Shown here: in pieces, positions 34,069 to 44,594 of the stretch
Position numbering within the stretch: the first letter of the stretch is position 1
Layout of the letters: the number at the start of each line of letters is the position of its first letter
NCBI RefSeq assembly: GCF_000585415.1
Contig: NZ_KK073876.1
Span: forward strand, 1,175,810-1,239,809
Direction: 5' to 3'
Origin: Sphingomonas jaspsi DSM 18422
GTDB taxonomy: Bacteria > Pseudomonadota > Alphaproteobacteria > Sphingomonadales > Sphingomonadaceae
DNA length: 64,000 nucleotides
Position numbers and translations under genes: made by a program
The notes under the pieces: model-generated
Seen by the model: only the letters and a program-made list of their open reading frames with translations
What the model was told of the DNA's origin: nothing
The model's database searches: none

Positions 34069-36165
34069 TCAATAATCGAAGCTGAGCGTCAGCCGGACGT
34101 CGCGCCCGGCGGCGGGGGCATAATCCTTCAGCAGGCTGGTGGCGTGGCGGACGGTCACATCGAAGATATTGTTGGCCGCCAGCGACACGGTCAGGTCCGG
34201 GCGCCGGTCGAACGGCTTCCAGTCCAGGCTGGCGTTGACCAGCGTATAGGCCGGGGTTTCCAGCTCGTTGGTCGCGTTGCGATTTTGCTGCCAGGCATGT
34301 TCGACTTCCAGCCGACCGCCGACCGGTCCGGCCTTGCCGACCAGCGCGCCCTGCACGCGTAGCGGCGGGATCAGCGGCGCCGGGCCGAAGCCGCGGATCG
34401 TCGCAAAGGTCGCGTCGGCGGTGCCTTCGGCCTCCCATTCGATGCCGCCCGCGCTGCCCAGCGGGACATGCGCCTCGGCCTCGAACCCGCGGTAACGGGC
34501 GCGACCCTGGCGGGTTTCGTAGACCGGCAGATCGTCTTCGATCATGCCGGTCGGCGCCTGGTAGATGAAGCTGGCGTAGCGGCTGGCATAGAAGGTCACC
34601 GATCCGTCGAATGCGTCGCTGCTGTGCTTCAGCGTGGCTTCGACCCCGACGCTTCGTTCGGTCTTGAGGTTCGGGTCGCCGACTTCGAAGCTGGCGTTCC
34701 CGCCGTGCGGGCCGTTGGCGTAAAGCTCTTCCGCCGATGGCGCACGCTGGCTGCGGGTCAGGTTAAGCCCGAGGCTCCACGCGCGCGACAGGGTGTAGCG
34801 TCCGCCCGCCGACAGGCTGAGGGTCGAAAAGCTGCGGTTGAGGTTGGGATTGTCCGTCACGATATTGGCGTCGGCGGTCGCTTTCGAATGTTCGAACCTC
34901 GCGCCCGCTTCTACCCGCAGCGGGCCTTTTTCGATGTGCTGGACGGTGAACAGGCCGACGCTCTGCTGCTGCACCGGCGGAAGATATTGTTCGTCGCCGT
35001 CGATGTGCTGGCGAACATTGAAATATTGCACGCCAGACGCGCCGCCCCAGCCGTCGGCCGTGTCGCGCTGGTCGAGGTCGAGGCGTGCGTCGCCGCCCTT
35101 CGAATAGACCTGACTGCCGATATCGCCGTCGGCGCCGATTTCCGCGTGGCGATAGTTGGAATAGCCGCCGCGCAGGCGCACCTTCTTTAGGAAGCCGTCG
35201 AGCGGTATTTCGGCGCGCGCGTCATAGCGGGTCTGGTGGACGTCGATATGAGTGTCTTCCGCCTCGATCGCAGGATCGAGCGAGTAGCGCACCGGCACCC
35301 CGTAATTGGCGGTGCGGCGGCTGACCGATGCACCGATGTTGAGGTCGCCGTCGACATAGGCCAGCGCCCCAGCCGCCTCGAAGGTGCGGCCGTCGCTGTT
35401 GGGCAGCTTGCCCTTGAGGTCGGCCAGTGCCTGAATGTCGGGATCGCCGCTGGCCAGTGCGGCATCGCGCAGCGGCTTGGCCAGCACATGGCCGCCGATG
35501 CGCAGATCGTCGTTCCTGGTCCAGCTGACGTCGCCATGGGCGACGAGATGCGCGCCCAGTCCGACGTCGACCGCGCCGCTTGCAAGCCGTTCATTGGCCG
35601 CGGTTCCGTAGCCGAGCAGGCCCTTGGCCTTGACGCCGTCGTCGGGAACGGCGCGCGGAATGCGGCTGTCGATGACGTTCACCACCCCGCCGACTGCCGA
35701 CGAGCCGAACACCAGTGATGCCGGGCCGTGCAGCACTTCGATCGATTGGGCGGTAAGGGGGTTGATCGCGACGGCATGGTCGCTGCTGGAAGCCGAGACG
35801 TCGAGACTGCCGATCCCGTCGACCAGTGTGCGGATCCGGTCGCCCGACAGGCCGCGCAGCACCGGCTTCGAAACGTTGGGACCGGACCCGGTCGTACTAA
35901 CGCCCGGCTGGCTGGCGAGCGTCGCGCCGATGGTCGGTCGCACCGTCGCGAGCAGCTCTGCACCCGACAGGACCTTGACGTCGCCCAGCACGTCGTCGGT
36001 GCGACGGCGGTGGGCGGTGACGACGATGTCCTTGTTGTCGTCGGCCGGCACGCTTGCAGACGCATCGGCCGCGGTGGTGCCGGTCTCCGCCAGATCTTCG
36101 GCGAGGGCCTGCTTTGAAACCAGCGCCGCAGCGAGCGCAAACAAGCAAATCTTCGGGGTCATCAT
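34069..36165 (-). CDS. TonB-dependent receptor, ZnuD-like zinc importer
   Basis: A 698-residue outer-membrane receptor: signal peptide (MMTPKICLFALAAALVSKQA, cleavage ALA-ED), TonB box DIVVTAHRR, and a plug with GSGPNVSKPVLRGLSGDRIR and SSDHAVAINPLTAQSIEVLH. A 22-strand barrel ends in VRLTLSFDY with a terminal aromatic. The SSDHA and IEVLHGPASL plug segments resemble Neisseria ZnuD, whose metal pathway uses an SPDHA segment. Placement beside a zinc exporter supports zinc uptake. ATG 36165 or 36162 can start it. Confidence 0.8.
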   Translation of the reverse strand: MMTPKICLFALAAALVSKQALAEDLAETGTTAADASASVPADDNKDIVVTAHRRRTDDVLGDVKVLSGAELLATVRPTIGATLASQPGVSTTGSGPNVSKPVLRGLSGDRIRTLVDGIGSLDVSASSSDHAVAINPLTAQSIEVLHGPASLVFGSSAVGGVVNVIDSRIPRAVPDDGVKAKGLLGYGTAANERLASGAVDVGLGAHLVAHGDVSWTRNDDLRIGGHVLAKPLRDAALASGDPDIQALADLKGKLPNSDGRTFEAAGALAYVDGDLNIGASVSRRTANYGVPVRYSLDPAIEAEDTHIDVHQTRYDARAEIPLDGFLKKVRLRGGYSNYRHAEIGADGDIGSQVYSKGGDARLDLDQRDTADGWGGASGVQYFNVRQHIDGDEQYLPPVQQQSVGLFTVQHIEKGPLRVEAGARFEHSKATADANIVTDNPNLNRSFSTLSLSAGGRYTLSRAWSLGLNLTRSQRAPSAEELYANGPHGGNASFEVGDPNLKTERSVGVEATLKHSSDAFDGSVTFYASRYASFIYQAPTGMIEDDLPVYETRQGRARYRGFEAEAHVPLGSAGGIEWEAEGTADATFATIRGFGPAPLIPPLRVQGALVGKAGPVGGRLEVEHAWQQNRNATNELETPAYTLVNASLDWKPFDRRPDLTVSLAANNIFDVTVRHATSLLKDYAPAAGRDVRLTLSFDY

Positions 36166-36413
36166 GCTTCCGCTATAAGGAGTCGACGCTCTCTAGGGCA
36201 TGATGATACAACATCGCAATCGCTGCGCCGCACAATTGGTCGCGGCAGCCATGTCGTTTGTCGAAGAGGATTGCGGGTCCCGGAAACGAGTAAGGCCCGG
36301 TAACCGAAGTCACCGGGCCTCCATGGTTCGCGTCCGAAGATTTGAACCACGTAACTAAAACGACGCAGGCCCGTCATGGTTCCGCGCCTGTCAAAAAAAT
36401 TTCCGAAAAAAAT
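36166..36413. other. 248-base intergenic region: candidate Zur-like site and hairpin
   Basis: The first part is the promoter side of the ZnuD-like gene. GATGATACAACATC (36202-36215, GATG-N6-CATC) is a weak candidate metalloregulator site. A 9-bp perfect hairpin, AGGCCCGGT (36293-36301) with ACCGGGCCT (36312-36320), lacks a T-run on either strand. Two A-runs (36393-36399 and 36407-36413) just downstream of the next minus-strand gene read as T-runs on that strand but follow no stem. No gene is recognised here. Confidence 0.4.
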
Positions 36414-38303
36414 TCATGGCGCCCGGAATTCGACGTTAAGCCAAAGCGCGCGTGGCGCGCCGAGGTCGATCGAGCCTGCCTGGTTTCGGGTGACGGTGCG
36501 ACGGTCGAAGGCATTTTCGAGCCGCAGCCTGACGGTTGTGATGCGGCCCAGCTGGCGGCTCGCCACCGCATCGACCGTGGTCGCAGCGGGCAGGCGGTCG
36601 AGGTTCAGATCGTCGTCGAATGCCGCGCCCTGATGACGCAGGGTGACCGCGATGCCGCTCCGCTCGTCTTTCCAGCGTAGCGTGGCCGACGCGGTAAAGG
36701 CAGGCACCTGCGCCGGGCGCAAGGGCCCGATCCGCGCGCGGAGCCAGCTCAGCGCCCCGTCGAATCCCCATGGTCCGCGCTCGACCGACAGGCCTGCTTC
36801 GATACCCTTGGTGGTCAGCGCGTCGACATTTTGGCGCTGGCGCAAGCTAGGGCTCAGGGTAACGTTGGCGATCGCGTCGTGGAGGCGGTTGGCAAACAGG
36901 CCGATGTCGGCCCGCACGCCGGGCAGCGGGTGCCAGCGCACCCCGGCTTCCGCGCCGACCACCCGTTCCGGCTTCAACGCGGGGTTGGCGAGTGTGGTGA
37001 CGGGGAAGACGGTGAAACTGCGATACAGTTCGTTGAGCGTCGGCACGCGGATCCCGCTGCTCGCCGCTGCGTGCCAGTCGAGGGCCTTGCCGCTTTGGCC
37101 GATCGACACGCGGCCGGTCAGCGCCCTCCCGCTGCGCCGGTCGAAGGGGGTGGTGCTGAGCAATAGGCCCCCGCCGTCGCGCACGATGCTGCGGCCATCG
37201 CTGACGCTCCAGCGGGTGAGCCGCATCGACCCGCCAAGGTCCAGGCCCGCCATCTCGCCATTGGCTTCGGCAAAGGCGCCCAGTTCGGCGATCCGCCCGC
37301 CATTGGCGCGGATCGCTGTGACGGCGCCGGTGCTGGCGGACAGCGCCCGCTCATAGGCCGTACCGTCGGTCCAGCGCCCGTCCGCACCGACCGCCAGCCA
37401 TTTGAATGGCCGCCACTCGGCCATCGCGCCCGCGCCGGTCGCCGGTGTCCGATACTGGTCGAGGACCGGCACGAAGCGCGTGGCGCTGACGACCACATTG
37501 GCGAAGTTGCGGCGCTGGCCGTAGACGGCAAGCGTCAGATCGCGGGCCGCGCTGACGTAGCGCAGGCTGGCGTCAATTCCTTCCGACAGGCTGTCCGCAC
37601 CCTTGAACCGCAAGGTCCGTTCGTCGCGAAAGGCGGCGGCCCGGAATTGCAGTTCGCTGCCGTCCAGCGGCGCGACGAAGCGGCTTTCGACCGAACGCGC
37701 ATTGAAGGCCGCGCGGGCGCTGGCGGCGACACGCTGGTCGGCCGGCGTCGTCCAGAAGCCGCGGCCCTTGTCCCAGCGCGCGTCGAGGGTGGCGACACTG
37801 TCGCCCAGTCGGCCGGTCGCGCCGCCGCCCAGTTGCATCGCATGGCCCGTCGAAACGGCGCCGCCCGCCCGCCAGTCGGGCCGGTCGGCCAGCGCCAGGC
37901 TGTCGATGTCGATCGTGCCCGCCACCGCCGAGCCGAACCGCCCGCCGCCCGCGCCCTTGACGATGCTGATGCGCCCGATGCGGTCCGGGTCGAGCGCCGA
38001 CAAGGGCACGAAACCGAAGAAGGGATCGGCGATGGGGATGCCGTCGAGGAGGACCAGCGTCCGGCTGCTGGCGTTGCCGCCAAGCCCGCGCAGGGTCAGA
38101 CCCTGCGCCGACGGGTTGGACGAGCGGCTGTCGCTGCGGCGGAAGCTCTGCAGGCCGGGAACGGTGGCGAGCGCGTCCTCGATCCGGCCCGACGCAGCGT
38201 CGTCGAGGGTCCGGCGCGCAATGACGACCGCGTCGCGCTCGTCCGCGCTCGGCCGCTGGCCGGTGACGACGATGACCGGCGGCTCGGCCGCGGTTGGCAG
38301 CAT
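36414..38303 (-). CDS. TonB-dependent receptor lacking a signal peptide
   Basis: A 629-residue receptor with TonB-box-like VIVVTGQRP, a plug (LATVPGLQSFRRSDSRSSNP, LTLRGLGGNASSRTLVLLDG) and a BtuB-like barrel finishing LWLNVEFRAP. The product begins MLPTAAEPPVIVVTGQRP, with no hydrophobic export segment, and no upstream in-frame start adds one: upstream sequence is an Arg-rich shadow of the ferredoxin gene. ATG 38303 shares a base with the ferredoxin stop. Either the export signal was lost or export is unconventional. The co-transcription with ferredoxin and reductase is unusual. The ligand is unknown. Confidence 0.75.
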   Translation of the reverse strand: MLPTAAEPPVIVVTGQRPSADERDAVVIARRTLDDAASGRIEDALATVPGLQSFRRSDSRSSNPSAQGLTLRGLGGNASSRTLVLLDGIPIADPFFGFVPLSALDPDRIGRISIVKGAGGGRFGSAVAGTIDIDSLALADRPDWRAGGAVSTGHAMQLGGGATGRLGDSVATLDARWDKGRGFWTTPADQRVAASARAAFNARSVESRFVAPLDGSELQFRAAAFRDERTLRFKGADSLSEGIDASLRYVSAARDLTLAVYGQRRNFANVVVSATRFVPVLDQYRTPATGAGAMAEWRPFKWLAVGADGRWTDGTAYERALSASTGAVTAIRANGGRIAELGAFAEANGEMAGLDLGGSMRLTRWSVSDGRSIVRDGGGLLLSTTPFDRRSGRALTGRVSIGQSGKALDWHAAASSGIRVPTLNELYRSFTVFPVTTLANPALKPERVVGAEAGVRWHPLPGVRADIGLFANRLHDAIANVTLSPSLRQRQNVDALTTKGIEAGLSVERGPWGFDGALSWLRARIGPLRPAQVPAFTASATLRWKDERSGIAVTLRHQGAAFDDDLNLDRLPAATTVDAVASRQLGRITTVRLRLENAFDRRTVTRNQAGSIDLGAPRALWLNVEFRAP

Positions 38304-38620
38304 CAATCTTCGGGCGCGACCGTGACCGACAAGCCGTCGAGCGCGTCGCTGACCGGGATCTGGCACGACAGGCGGCTGTTGGCTTCGCGCGCGCCGCTCG
38401 AGTCGAGCAAATCGTCTTCGTCCTCGCTCATCGGCGGCAGCGCCGACAGCCAGTCTTCGTCGACATAGACATGGCAGGTGGCGCACGACAGGCAGCCCCC
38501 GCACAGTGCCAGCACTTCGTCGACGCCGTGGCTGCGGAGGTTTTCCATCAGCGACTGGCCGTTGGTGCCTTCGAACGATTTGGCATGGCCGTCGCGGGTG
38601 GTGACGTTAATGGTGGGCAT
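38303..38620 (-). CDS. [2Fe-2S] ferredoxin, adrenodoxin/putidaredoxin type
   Basis: A 105-residue ferredoxin. Cluster ligands are Cys40, Cys46, Cys49 (CGGCLSCATCHVYV) and Cys86 (RLSCQIP). Cys43 is an additional cysteine in the cluster loop, where putidaredoxin has Ser. The acidic stretch LPPMSEDEDDLLDSS is the usual docking helix for reductase and oxygenase. It presumably passes electrons from the adjacent reductase to the Rieske oxygenases or a P450. It lies between reductase and the signal-less TonB receptor. Confidence 0.92.
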   Translation of the reverse strand: MPTINVTTRDGHAKSFEGTNGQSLMENLRSHGVDEVLALCGGCLSCATCHVYVDEDWLSALPPMSEDEDDLLDSSGAREANSRLSCQIPVSDALDGLSVTVAPED

Positions 38621-38627
38621 GGGGGTG

Positions 38628-39853
38628 TCAGGCTTCCTGCTGCAATAGGGACTTCAACGGGGTGTCGGCATCGGCGAGGGCCGCCGGGTCGATCGTCGCG
38701 CCGGCCTCGACCAGTGCGCGGCCCTGCACATAATCCTTGACGCGATTGACGCAATCCAGCGCGATCACCGCGCCGTCGCGAAGATAGATGACCGAAAAGC
38801 TGCGCGTCGCCGGATCGCCGCGCAGCACGGTGGCGTCATGGCCGATCGACAGGCCTACGGTCTGCAGCTTCAGGTCATACTGGTTCGACCAGAACCAGGG
38901 TGTAGCGGCATAAGTCGCGTCCTGCCCGCAAAGCTGCTTCGCCACCGTCGTCGCCATGTCGTTGGCGTTCTGGACCGATTCGATCCGCACCGGCAGGCCC
39001 GCGGCGAAGCGGCTGCGATGCAGCGCGCAGTCGCCGATCGCGAAGATGTCGGGCAGGGTGGTGCGACAGCGATCGTCTATCGTGACGCCATTGCCGCCAT
39101 CGGCGCCTGCCTCGAGTAGCGGCAGGATGGCGGGGACGATGCCGATGCCGACGATGACGACATCGGCGGGGATGACGCTGCCGTCGCCCAGCCGGACGCC
39201 TTCGACCTTCGTTTCGCCCTCGATCGCTTCGACCGTCACGCCGGTGCGCAGATCCACCCCATGGGCACGATGTTCGGCCTCGTAGAAGCTGCTGAGATGT
39301 TCGCCCGCGACCCGCGCCAGCACGCGCGGCAGGGCTTCCAGCAGGGTGACGGGATGGCCGAGCTTAGTCAGCACCGCCGCCGCTTCCAGCCCGATATAGC
39401 CGCCGCCGACGATCGCCACCCGCGCGCCGTCGCCAAGGTCGGCCGTCAACGCGTCGACGTCGGCGCGGGTGCGGATCGAATGGACTTGGGGAAGGTCGCT
39501 GCCCTTGCAGCCCAATTGCCGGGCATGGCCGCCTGCGGCCCAGACCAGCTTGCCAAAGATGAGCGCTTCGCCGGTGTCGGCGTGGGCGACGTGCGCCTCC
39601 GCATCGACCGCGACGATCTTGCGCCCGGGGAGCAGGTCGATCTGCTTTTCCGCCCAGAATGCGGCGGGGCGGATGGCAAGGCTGTCGGCTTCCTTTGTGC
39701 CGGCCAGATAATCCTTCGACAGCGGCGGTCGTTCATAGGGCAAGTCGCGCTCTTCGCCGGCCAGCGCGATGCTGCCTGCATAGCCCTGCTGGCGCAGCGC
39801 GATCGCGCATTGCGCCCCGGCATGGCCGCTGCCGACGATGAGAACGTCGTGGT

Positions 39854-39857
<4 letters not shown>
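38628..39857 (-). CDS. NAD(P)H:ferredoxin reductase (FAD, class I oxygenase type)
   Basis: A 409-residue FAD/NAD-binding reductase of the putidaredoxin-reductase family. It has [19 protein letters not shown] (FAD), the [10 protein letters not shown] signature, [17 protein letters not shown] (NAD) and [13 protein letters not shown]. It reduces the neighbouring ferredoxin. The start is GTG 39857, overlapping the thiolase stop (GTGA). The unit thiolase-reductase-ferredoxin-TonB receptor is one tightly packed operon. Confidence 0.92.
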
Positions 39858-41029
<1,172 letters not shown>

Positions 41030-41048
41030 GGTCAATCTCTCCGTGTGA

Positions 41049-42203
41049 TCAATTCGTAGCGAGGCTGCTGGGTCCGCCAAGGACCAAAGTCGCCTGGCTC
41101 GATAGGGTCCCGCCATTGCCATGGGCAAGGGCAAGTTCGGCGCCTTCGATGGAATTGGCGGCGGTGCCGCGCAGCTGGCGCACCGCCTCGACGATCGCGA
41201 ACAGCCCGTACATGCCGGGGTGGCAGCAGCTCAGGCCCCCGCCGTTGGTATTGACCGGCAGCGCGCCGCCGGGCGCGATGGCGCCGCTGGCGACGAACGG
41301 ACCGCCGTCGCCCTTGGCGCAAAAGCCGAGGTCTTCGAGGAACAGGATCGTGTTGATGGTGAAGGCGTCGTAGAGCTGGACGACGTCGATTTCGCCCGCG
41401 ACGACGCCTGCCATTTCCATTGCGCGCGGACCGCTTTCCGCGGCGGCGGTGCGGGTGAGGTCGGGCATGCAGCTGATCGCGTGATGATGCGTCGCCGCCG
41501 CCGCGCCGAGCAGCGCGACGGGCTGCGCTTTGAGGTCGCGGGCGCGGCCGGCGCGGGTCATGACGATCGCCGCCGCGCCGTCGGTGACGAGGCAGCAGTC
41601 GGCCTTGCTGAGCGGCGTCGAAATCATCCGCGAGGCCAGGCAATCGTCGATGCTCAGCGGCCCGCGCTCCACAGCCTCGTCATTGGTCGCCGCCCACTGC
41701 CGCGCCGCTACCGCCACGGCGGCGAGTTGTTCCCGCGTGGTGCCGAACTCATGCATGTGCCGCGCGGCGGCCAGCGCATAGCCGGTGAGCGGAAAGATCG
41801 GCTTGTAAGGCTCTTCGTAGGGCGAGGGCCGGGCAGGGGTCGACAGCTTGCCCCCGCCGCTTTTCTGGTTCGACCCATAAGTGAGCAGCGCGACGTCGAT
41901 CAGGCGGGCGTCGAGCATCGCGGCCGCAGTCATCGCATGGCTCATCGGGGCTGACCCGCCGGTGCGGTTGCAGTCGGTGAAGGCGGGCTGGATGCCATAA
42001 TGTTCGGCCAGGCTCAGCCCGGCGAACATGTCGTCGGGCAGGCAGCAGAACAGCGCGTCGACGTCGGACAGCGCGAGGCCGGCGTCGTCGAGCGCGCGCT
42101 TGCCCGCCGTCGCCGCCAGCTCGATCGAGCTCCAGCCCGGCATCGCGCCGATGCCGAAGGTCGCCGCGCCGACGATGGCATTCGCGCCCGGCCGCCAGCT
42201 CAT
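41049..42203 (-). CDS. thiolase-like lipid-transfer protein (SCP-x/Ltp family)
   Basis: A 384-residue thiolase-fold protein of the SCP-x/lipid-transfer group: AIVGAATFGIGAMPGWSSIE, CNRTGGSAPMSHAM, YDAFTINTILFLEDLGFC and TNGGGLSCCHPGMYG. The Cys of classical thiolases is not in the usual position (the region reads FTDCNRTGG). Some relatives, such as Ltp2, are retro-aldolases working with a DUF35 partner, and a DUF35 gene lies divergently 38 bases away. ATG 42203 is chosen; ATG 42230 is possible. Likely role: C-C cleavage of a CoA ester. Confidence 0.8.
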   Translation of the reverse strand: MSWRPGANAIVGAATFGIGAMPGWSSIELAATAGKRALDDAGLALSDVDALFCCLPDDMFAGLSLAEHYGIQPAFTDCNRTGGSAPMSHAMTAAAMLDARLIDVALLTYGSNQKSGGGKLSTPARPSPYEEPYKPIFPLTGYALAAARHMHEFGTTREQLAAVAVAARQWAATNDEAVERGPLSIDDCLASRMISTPLSKADCCLVTDGAAAIVMTRAGRARDLKAQPVALLGAAAATHHHAISCMPDLTRTAAAESGPRAMEMAGVVAGEIDVVQLYDAFTINTILFLEDLGFCAKGDGGPFVASGAIAPGGALPVNTNGGGLSCCHPGMYGLFAIVEAVRQLRGTAANSIEGAELALAHGNGGTLSSQATLVLGGPSSLATN

Positions 42204-42241
42204 CCGTTGACCCCGCAGGCGTGCCGCCATAGCCTTGGCGC

Positions 42242-42598
42242 ATGGACGGCCCCGAACAGCAATGGCGCGACGCGCTCGCCGAAGGACGGTTCCTGCTGCC
42301 GCGCGACAAGCAAAGCGGTGCCTGTTTTTTCCCGCCGCGCGTCGTCGCACCGGGCAGCGGCAACGACTGGGAATGGGTCGCGGCCAGCGGCAATGGCAGC
42401 GTCCATTCGATCAGCGTCGTCCATCCGCGTCCGCCCGAAGCGCCCTATGCCGTCGTTCTGGTCGACCTCGACGAAGGCCCGCGCCTGATGAGCCAGGTCG
42501 ACGGCATCGACCCTGACGCCATCGCCATCGGCATGAAGGTCGTGGCGCGCATCGACCATGATGGCGGCGAGCCGGTCCTGCGCTTCGATCCCGCCTGA
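42242..42598 (+). CDS. DUF35 OB-fold protein lacking zinc-ribbon cysteines
   Basis: A 118-residue protein with the DUF35 pattern SGACFFPPRVVAP, then DWEWVAASGNGSVHSISVVH and the OB-fold ending VVARIDHDGGEPVLRFDPA. Typical DUF35 proteins have CxxC...CxxC around FPPR. Here only one Cys remains (Cys28) and the second pair reads APGSG, so the rubredoxin-like zinc site is lost. DUF35 proteins partner with SCP-x-like thiolases, and such a gene is adjacent. Confidence 0.8.
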   Translation: MDGPEQQWRDALAEGRFLLPRDKQSGACFFPPRVVAPGSGNDWEWVAASGNGSVHSISVVHPRPPEAPYAVVLVDLDEGPRLMSQVDGIDPDAIAIGMKVVARIDHDGGEPVLRFDPA

Positions 42599-42600
42599 CG

Positions 42601-43794
42601 TCACTTCAGCGCTCCCGCAGCCCTGAGCGCAGCGGCGTCCAGTCCATATTCCGCCAGCACCGCGTCTCCGTCCGCGCCCAGCGGCGGTCCCGGATCGCCC
42701 ACCGCGCCCGGCGTTTCGGAAAAGCGGGTCGGGATTCCCGGGAAGCGCATCCGGTGCCCGTATTCCTCCCGCTCGACCCAGAAGCCCGCTTCCTCAAGAT
42801 GCGGATCGTGGAGCAGGCCGGTCGGGGTCAGGATCGGCATCGCCGGCACTTCGATCTGGCGGAACAGGTCCATCCATTCGTCGGTCGTGCGATCGATCAA
42901 CAGGTCCGACAGCCGCCCCAGCACCGTCCCGATATTCTTCGTCCGCTCGGTGATCGACGCGAACATCGGGTCCTTCGACCAGTTGGGATTGCCGATCGCG
43001 TCGAAAAAGGCCTGCCAGTGCCGATCGGTGTAGATCATCAGCGCGATATGGCCGTCGCGGGTCCGATAGGGTCGGCGTTCGGGCGCGACCACGCGGGGGT
43101 AAGCGGCCGGCCCCATCGGCGGATCGTAGAGCGAACCGTTGAGATGCTCGGCATACATGAAGCTGACCAATGTCTCGAACATCGGCACTTCGATTTCCTG
43201 GCCCTTGCCGCTGCGTTCGCGCTCGAACAGCGCGGCGATGATGGCGTAGGCGCCGGTCAGGCCCGCGACCTTGTCGGCGACGACGGTGGCCAGATAGGCG
43301 GGCTCGCCGCCGTTCAGATGCTTCTGGAGGTCGGTCAGTCCCGACGCCGCCTGGACGATATCGTCATAGGCCGGATAGTCGCGATACCGCCCTTTCTCGC
43401 CGAAGCCGTAGAGGTTGGCGTAGATAATGCGCGGGTTGCGCGCCCGCACCGCGTCGCCGCCGAGGCCGAGCCGCTTGATCGCCGCCCCGCGCATCGAATG
43501 GATGAAGACGTCGGCCTGTTCGACCATCGTCATCAGCGCCTCGACCGCCTCGGGTTTCTTGAGGTTGAGCGCGATGCTCCGCTTGCCGCGGTTCAGATTG
43601 ACGAACATCGCCCCGCGCAGGGGTTCGGTCGCGGGCGGCAGGTGGCGGGTGGTATCGCCGGTCGGCCCTTCGACCTTGATCACGTCCGCGCCCAGGTCGG
43701 CGAAGATCTGCGTGGCGTACGGCCCCATCAGCACGCTGGTGAGGTCGAGCACCTTGATGCCCCTGAGCGGTCCTTGTCCGCGACCCCCGCTCAT
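42601..43794 (-). CDS. family III CoA-transferase (CaiB/BaiF)
   Basis: A 397-residue CoA-transferase: GIKVLDLTSVLMGPYATQIF, ADVIKVEGPTGDTTR, NLNRGKRSIALNLKKPE and YGFGEKGRYRDYPAYDDIVQ, where the catalytic Asp of the family sits in the DY(D)-type segment. It transfers CoA between carboxylic acids, here presumably to activate a pathway acid with a CoA ester as donor. The stop is 2 bases past the convergent DUF35 stop. Confidence 0.9.
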   Translation of the reverse strand: MSGGRGQGPLRGIKVLDLTSVLMGPYATQIFADLGADVIKVEGPTGDTTRHLPPATEPLRGAMFVNLNRGKRSIALNLKKPEAVEALMTMVEQADVFIHSMRGAAIKRLGLGGDAVRARNPRIIYANLYGFGEKGRYRDYPAYDDIVQAASGLTDLQKHLNGGEPAYLATVVADKVAGLTGAYAIIAALFERERSGKGQEIEVPMFETLVSFMYAEHLNGSLYDPPMGPAAYPRVVAPERRPYRTRDGHIALMIYTDRHWQAFFDAIGNPNWSKDPMFASITERTKNIGTVLGRLSDLLIDRTTDEWMDLFRQIEVPAMPILTPTGLLHDPHLEEAGFWVEREEYGHRMRFPGIPTRFSETPGAVGDPGPPLGADGDAVLAEYGLDAAALRAAGALK

Positions 43795-43862
43795 GCCGCG
43801 GCCCTTGCCAGCGGCATTCGGCGCGATACCCTCGCGCGTGTAGGCAGGTACAGGATCGCACC

Positions 43863-44594
43863 ATGCAGGCGCACCTCATTGCGGCGGGCAAATATCACGA
43901 CATCGACTTCGCGCGGCTGGAGCTGCTCAAGCTCCTCGCCGAGGTACCCGAAATCCGCACCAGCGTCGGCTGCAGCTATGCCGATAGCGACCGCATCGCG
44001 GCCTGCGATATCCTCGTCACCTACACGTGCGACCTGGTTCCGACCGATGCCGAGCTGCCGGCGCTCAAGGCGTTCCTCGACAAGGGCGGACGCTGGATCG
44101 CGCTGCACGGCACCAATTCGATCATCCGCTTCGCCGCCGACGGCAAGGCGACCACGCCCAACGAAGCGCCAGCGTTCATGGAGATGCTCGGCACCCGCTT
44201 CCTTGGCCACCCGCCGATCGAGCCTTTCCCGGTGCGCATCGTTCGCCACGACCATCCGGTGACGCAGGGGCTGCGCGATTTCAGTGTCGAGGACGAGCTG
44301 TACGTCAGCGAACGCACCGCCGACATCGACGTGCTGATGGCCGCAAGTTTCGAAGGCGAATGCCCCGACTTCGCCGACGCGCTGGCCGCCGATCCCGACG
44401 TGCCGATCCTCTACGAACGGACGGTCGGGCAGGGGGCGATCCTCTATTGCACGCTCGGCCATTGCCGCGGTCATTACGACCTTCGTCCGCTCGCCCGTTT
44501 CTGGCCCCATCCGCAGCGCTGCGCATGGAATTACCCGGTGTTCACCGAGATCCTGCGCCGCGCCATCGGCTGGGCCATGCATCGTCCCGCCTAG
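43863..44594 (+). CDS. ThuA-like domain protein
   Basis: A 243-residue protein with a ThuA/glutamine-amidotransferase-like fold: IAAGKYHDIDFARLELLKLL, CDILVTYTCDL, FLDKGGRWIALHGTNS and GAILYCTLGHCRGHYDL with WNYPVFTEILRRAIGWAM. ThuA relatives act on sugars or keto-sugars; the role here is unclear. It is divergent from the CoA-transferase and its stop overlaps the TetR stop by 3 bases. Confidence 0.78.
   Translation: MQAHLIAAGKYHDIDFARLELLKLLAEVPEIRTSVGCSYADSDRIAACDILVTYTCDLVPTDAELPALKAFLDKGGRWIALHGTNSIIRFAADGKATTPNEAPAFMEMLGTRFLGHPPIEPFPVRIVRHDHPVTQGLRDFSVEDELYVSERTADIDVLMAASFEGECPDFADALAADPDVPILYERTVGQGAILYCTLGHCRGHYDLRPLARFWPHPQRCAWNYPVFTEILRRAIGWAMHRPA

Noticed and set aside
36325..36360. 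tRNA-like T-loop sequence on the minus strand (GGTTCAAATC).
   Set aside because: No acceptor, D or anticodon stems could be assembled and the flanking bases do not pair.
36293..36413. A riboswitch or terminator between the two TonB receptor genes.
   Set aside because: The hairpin has no adjacent T-run, the A-runs have no stem, and the second receptor has no 5' leader because it is coupled to the ferredoxin gene.
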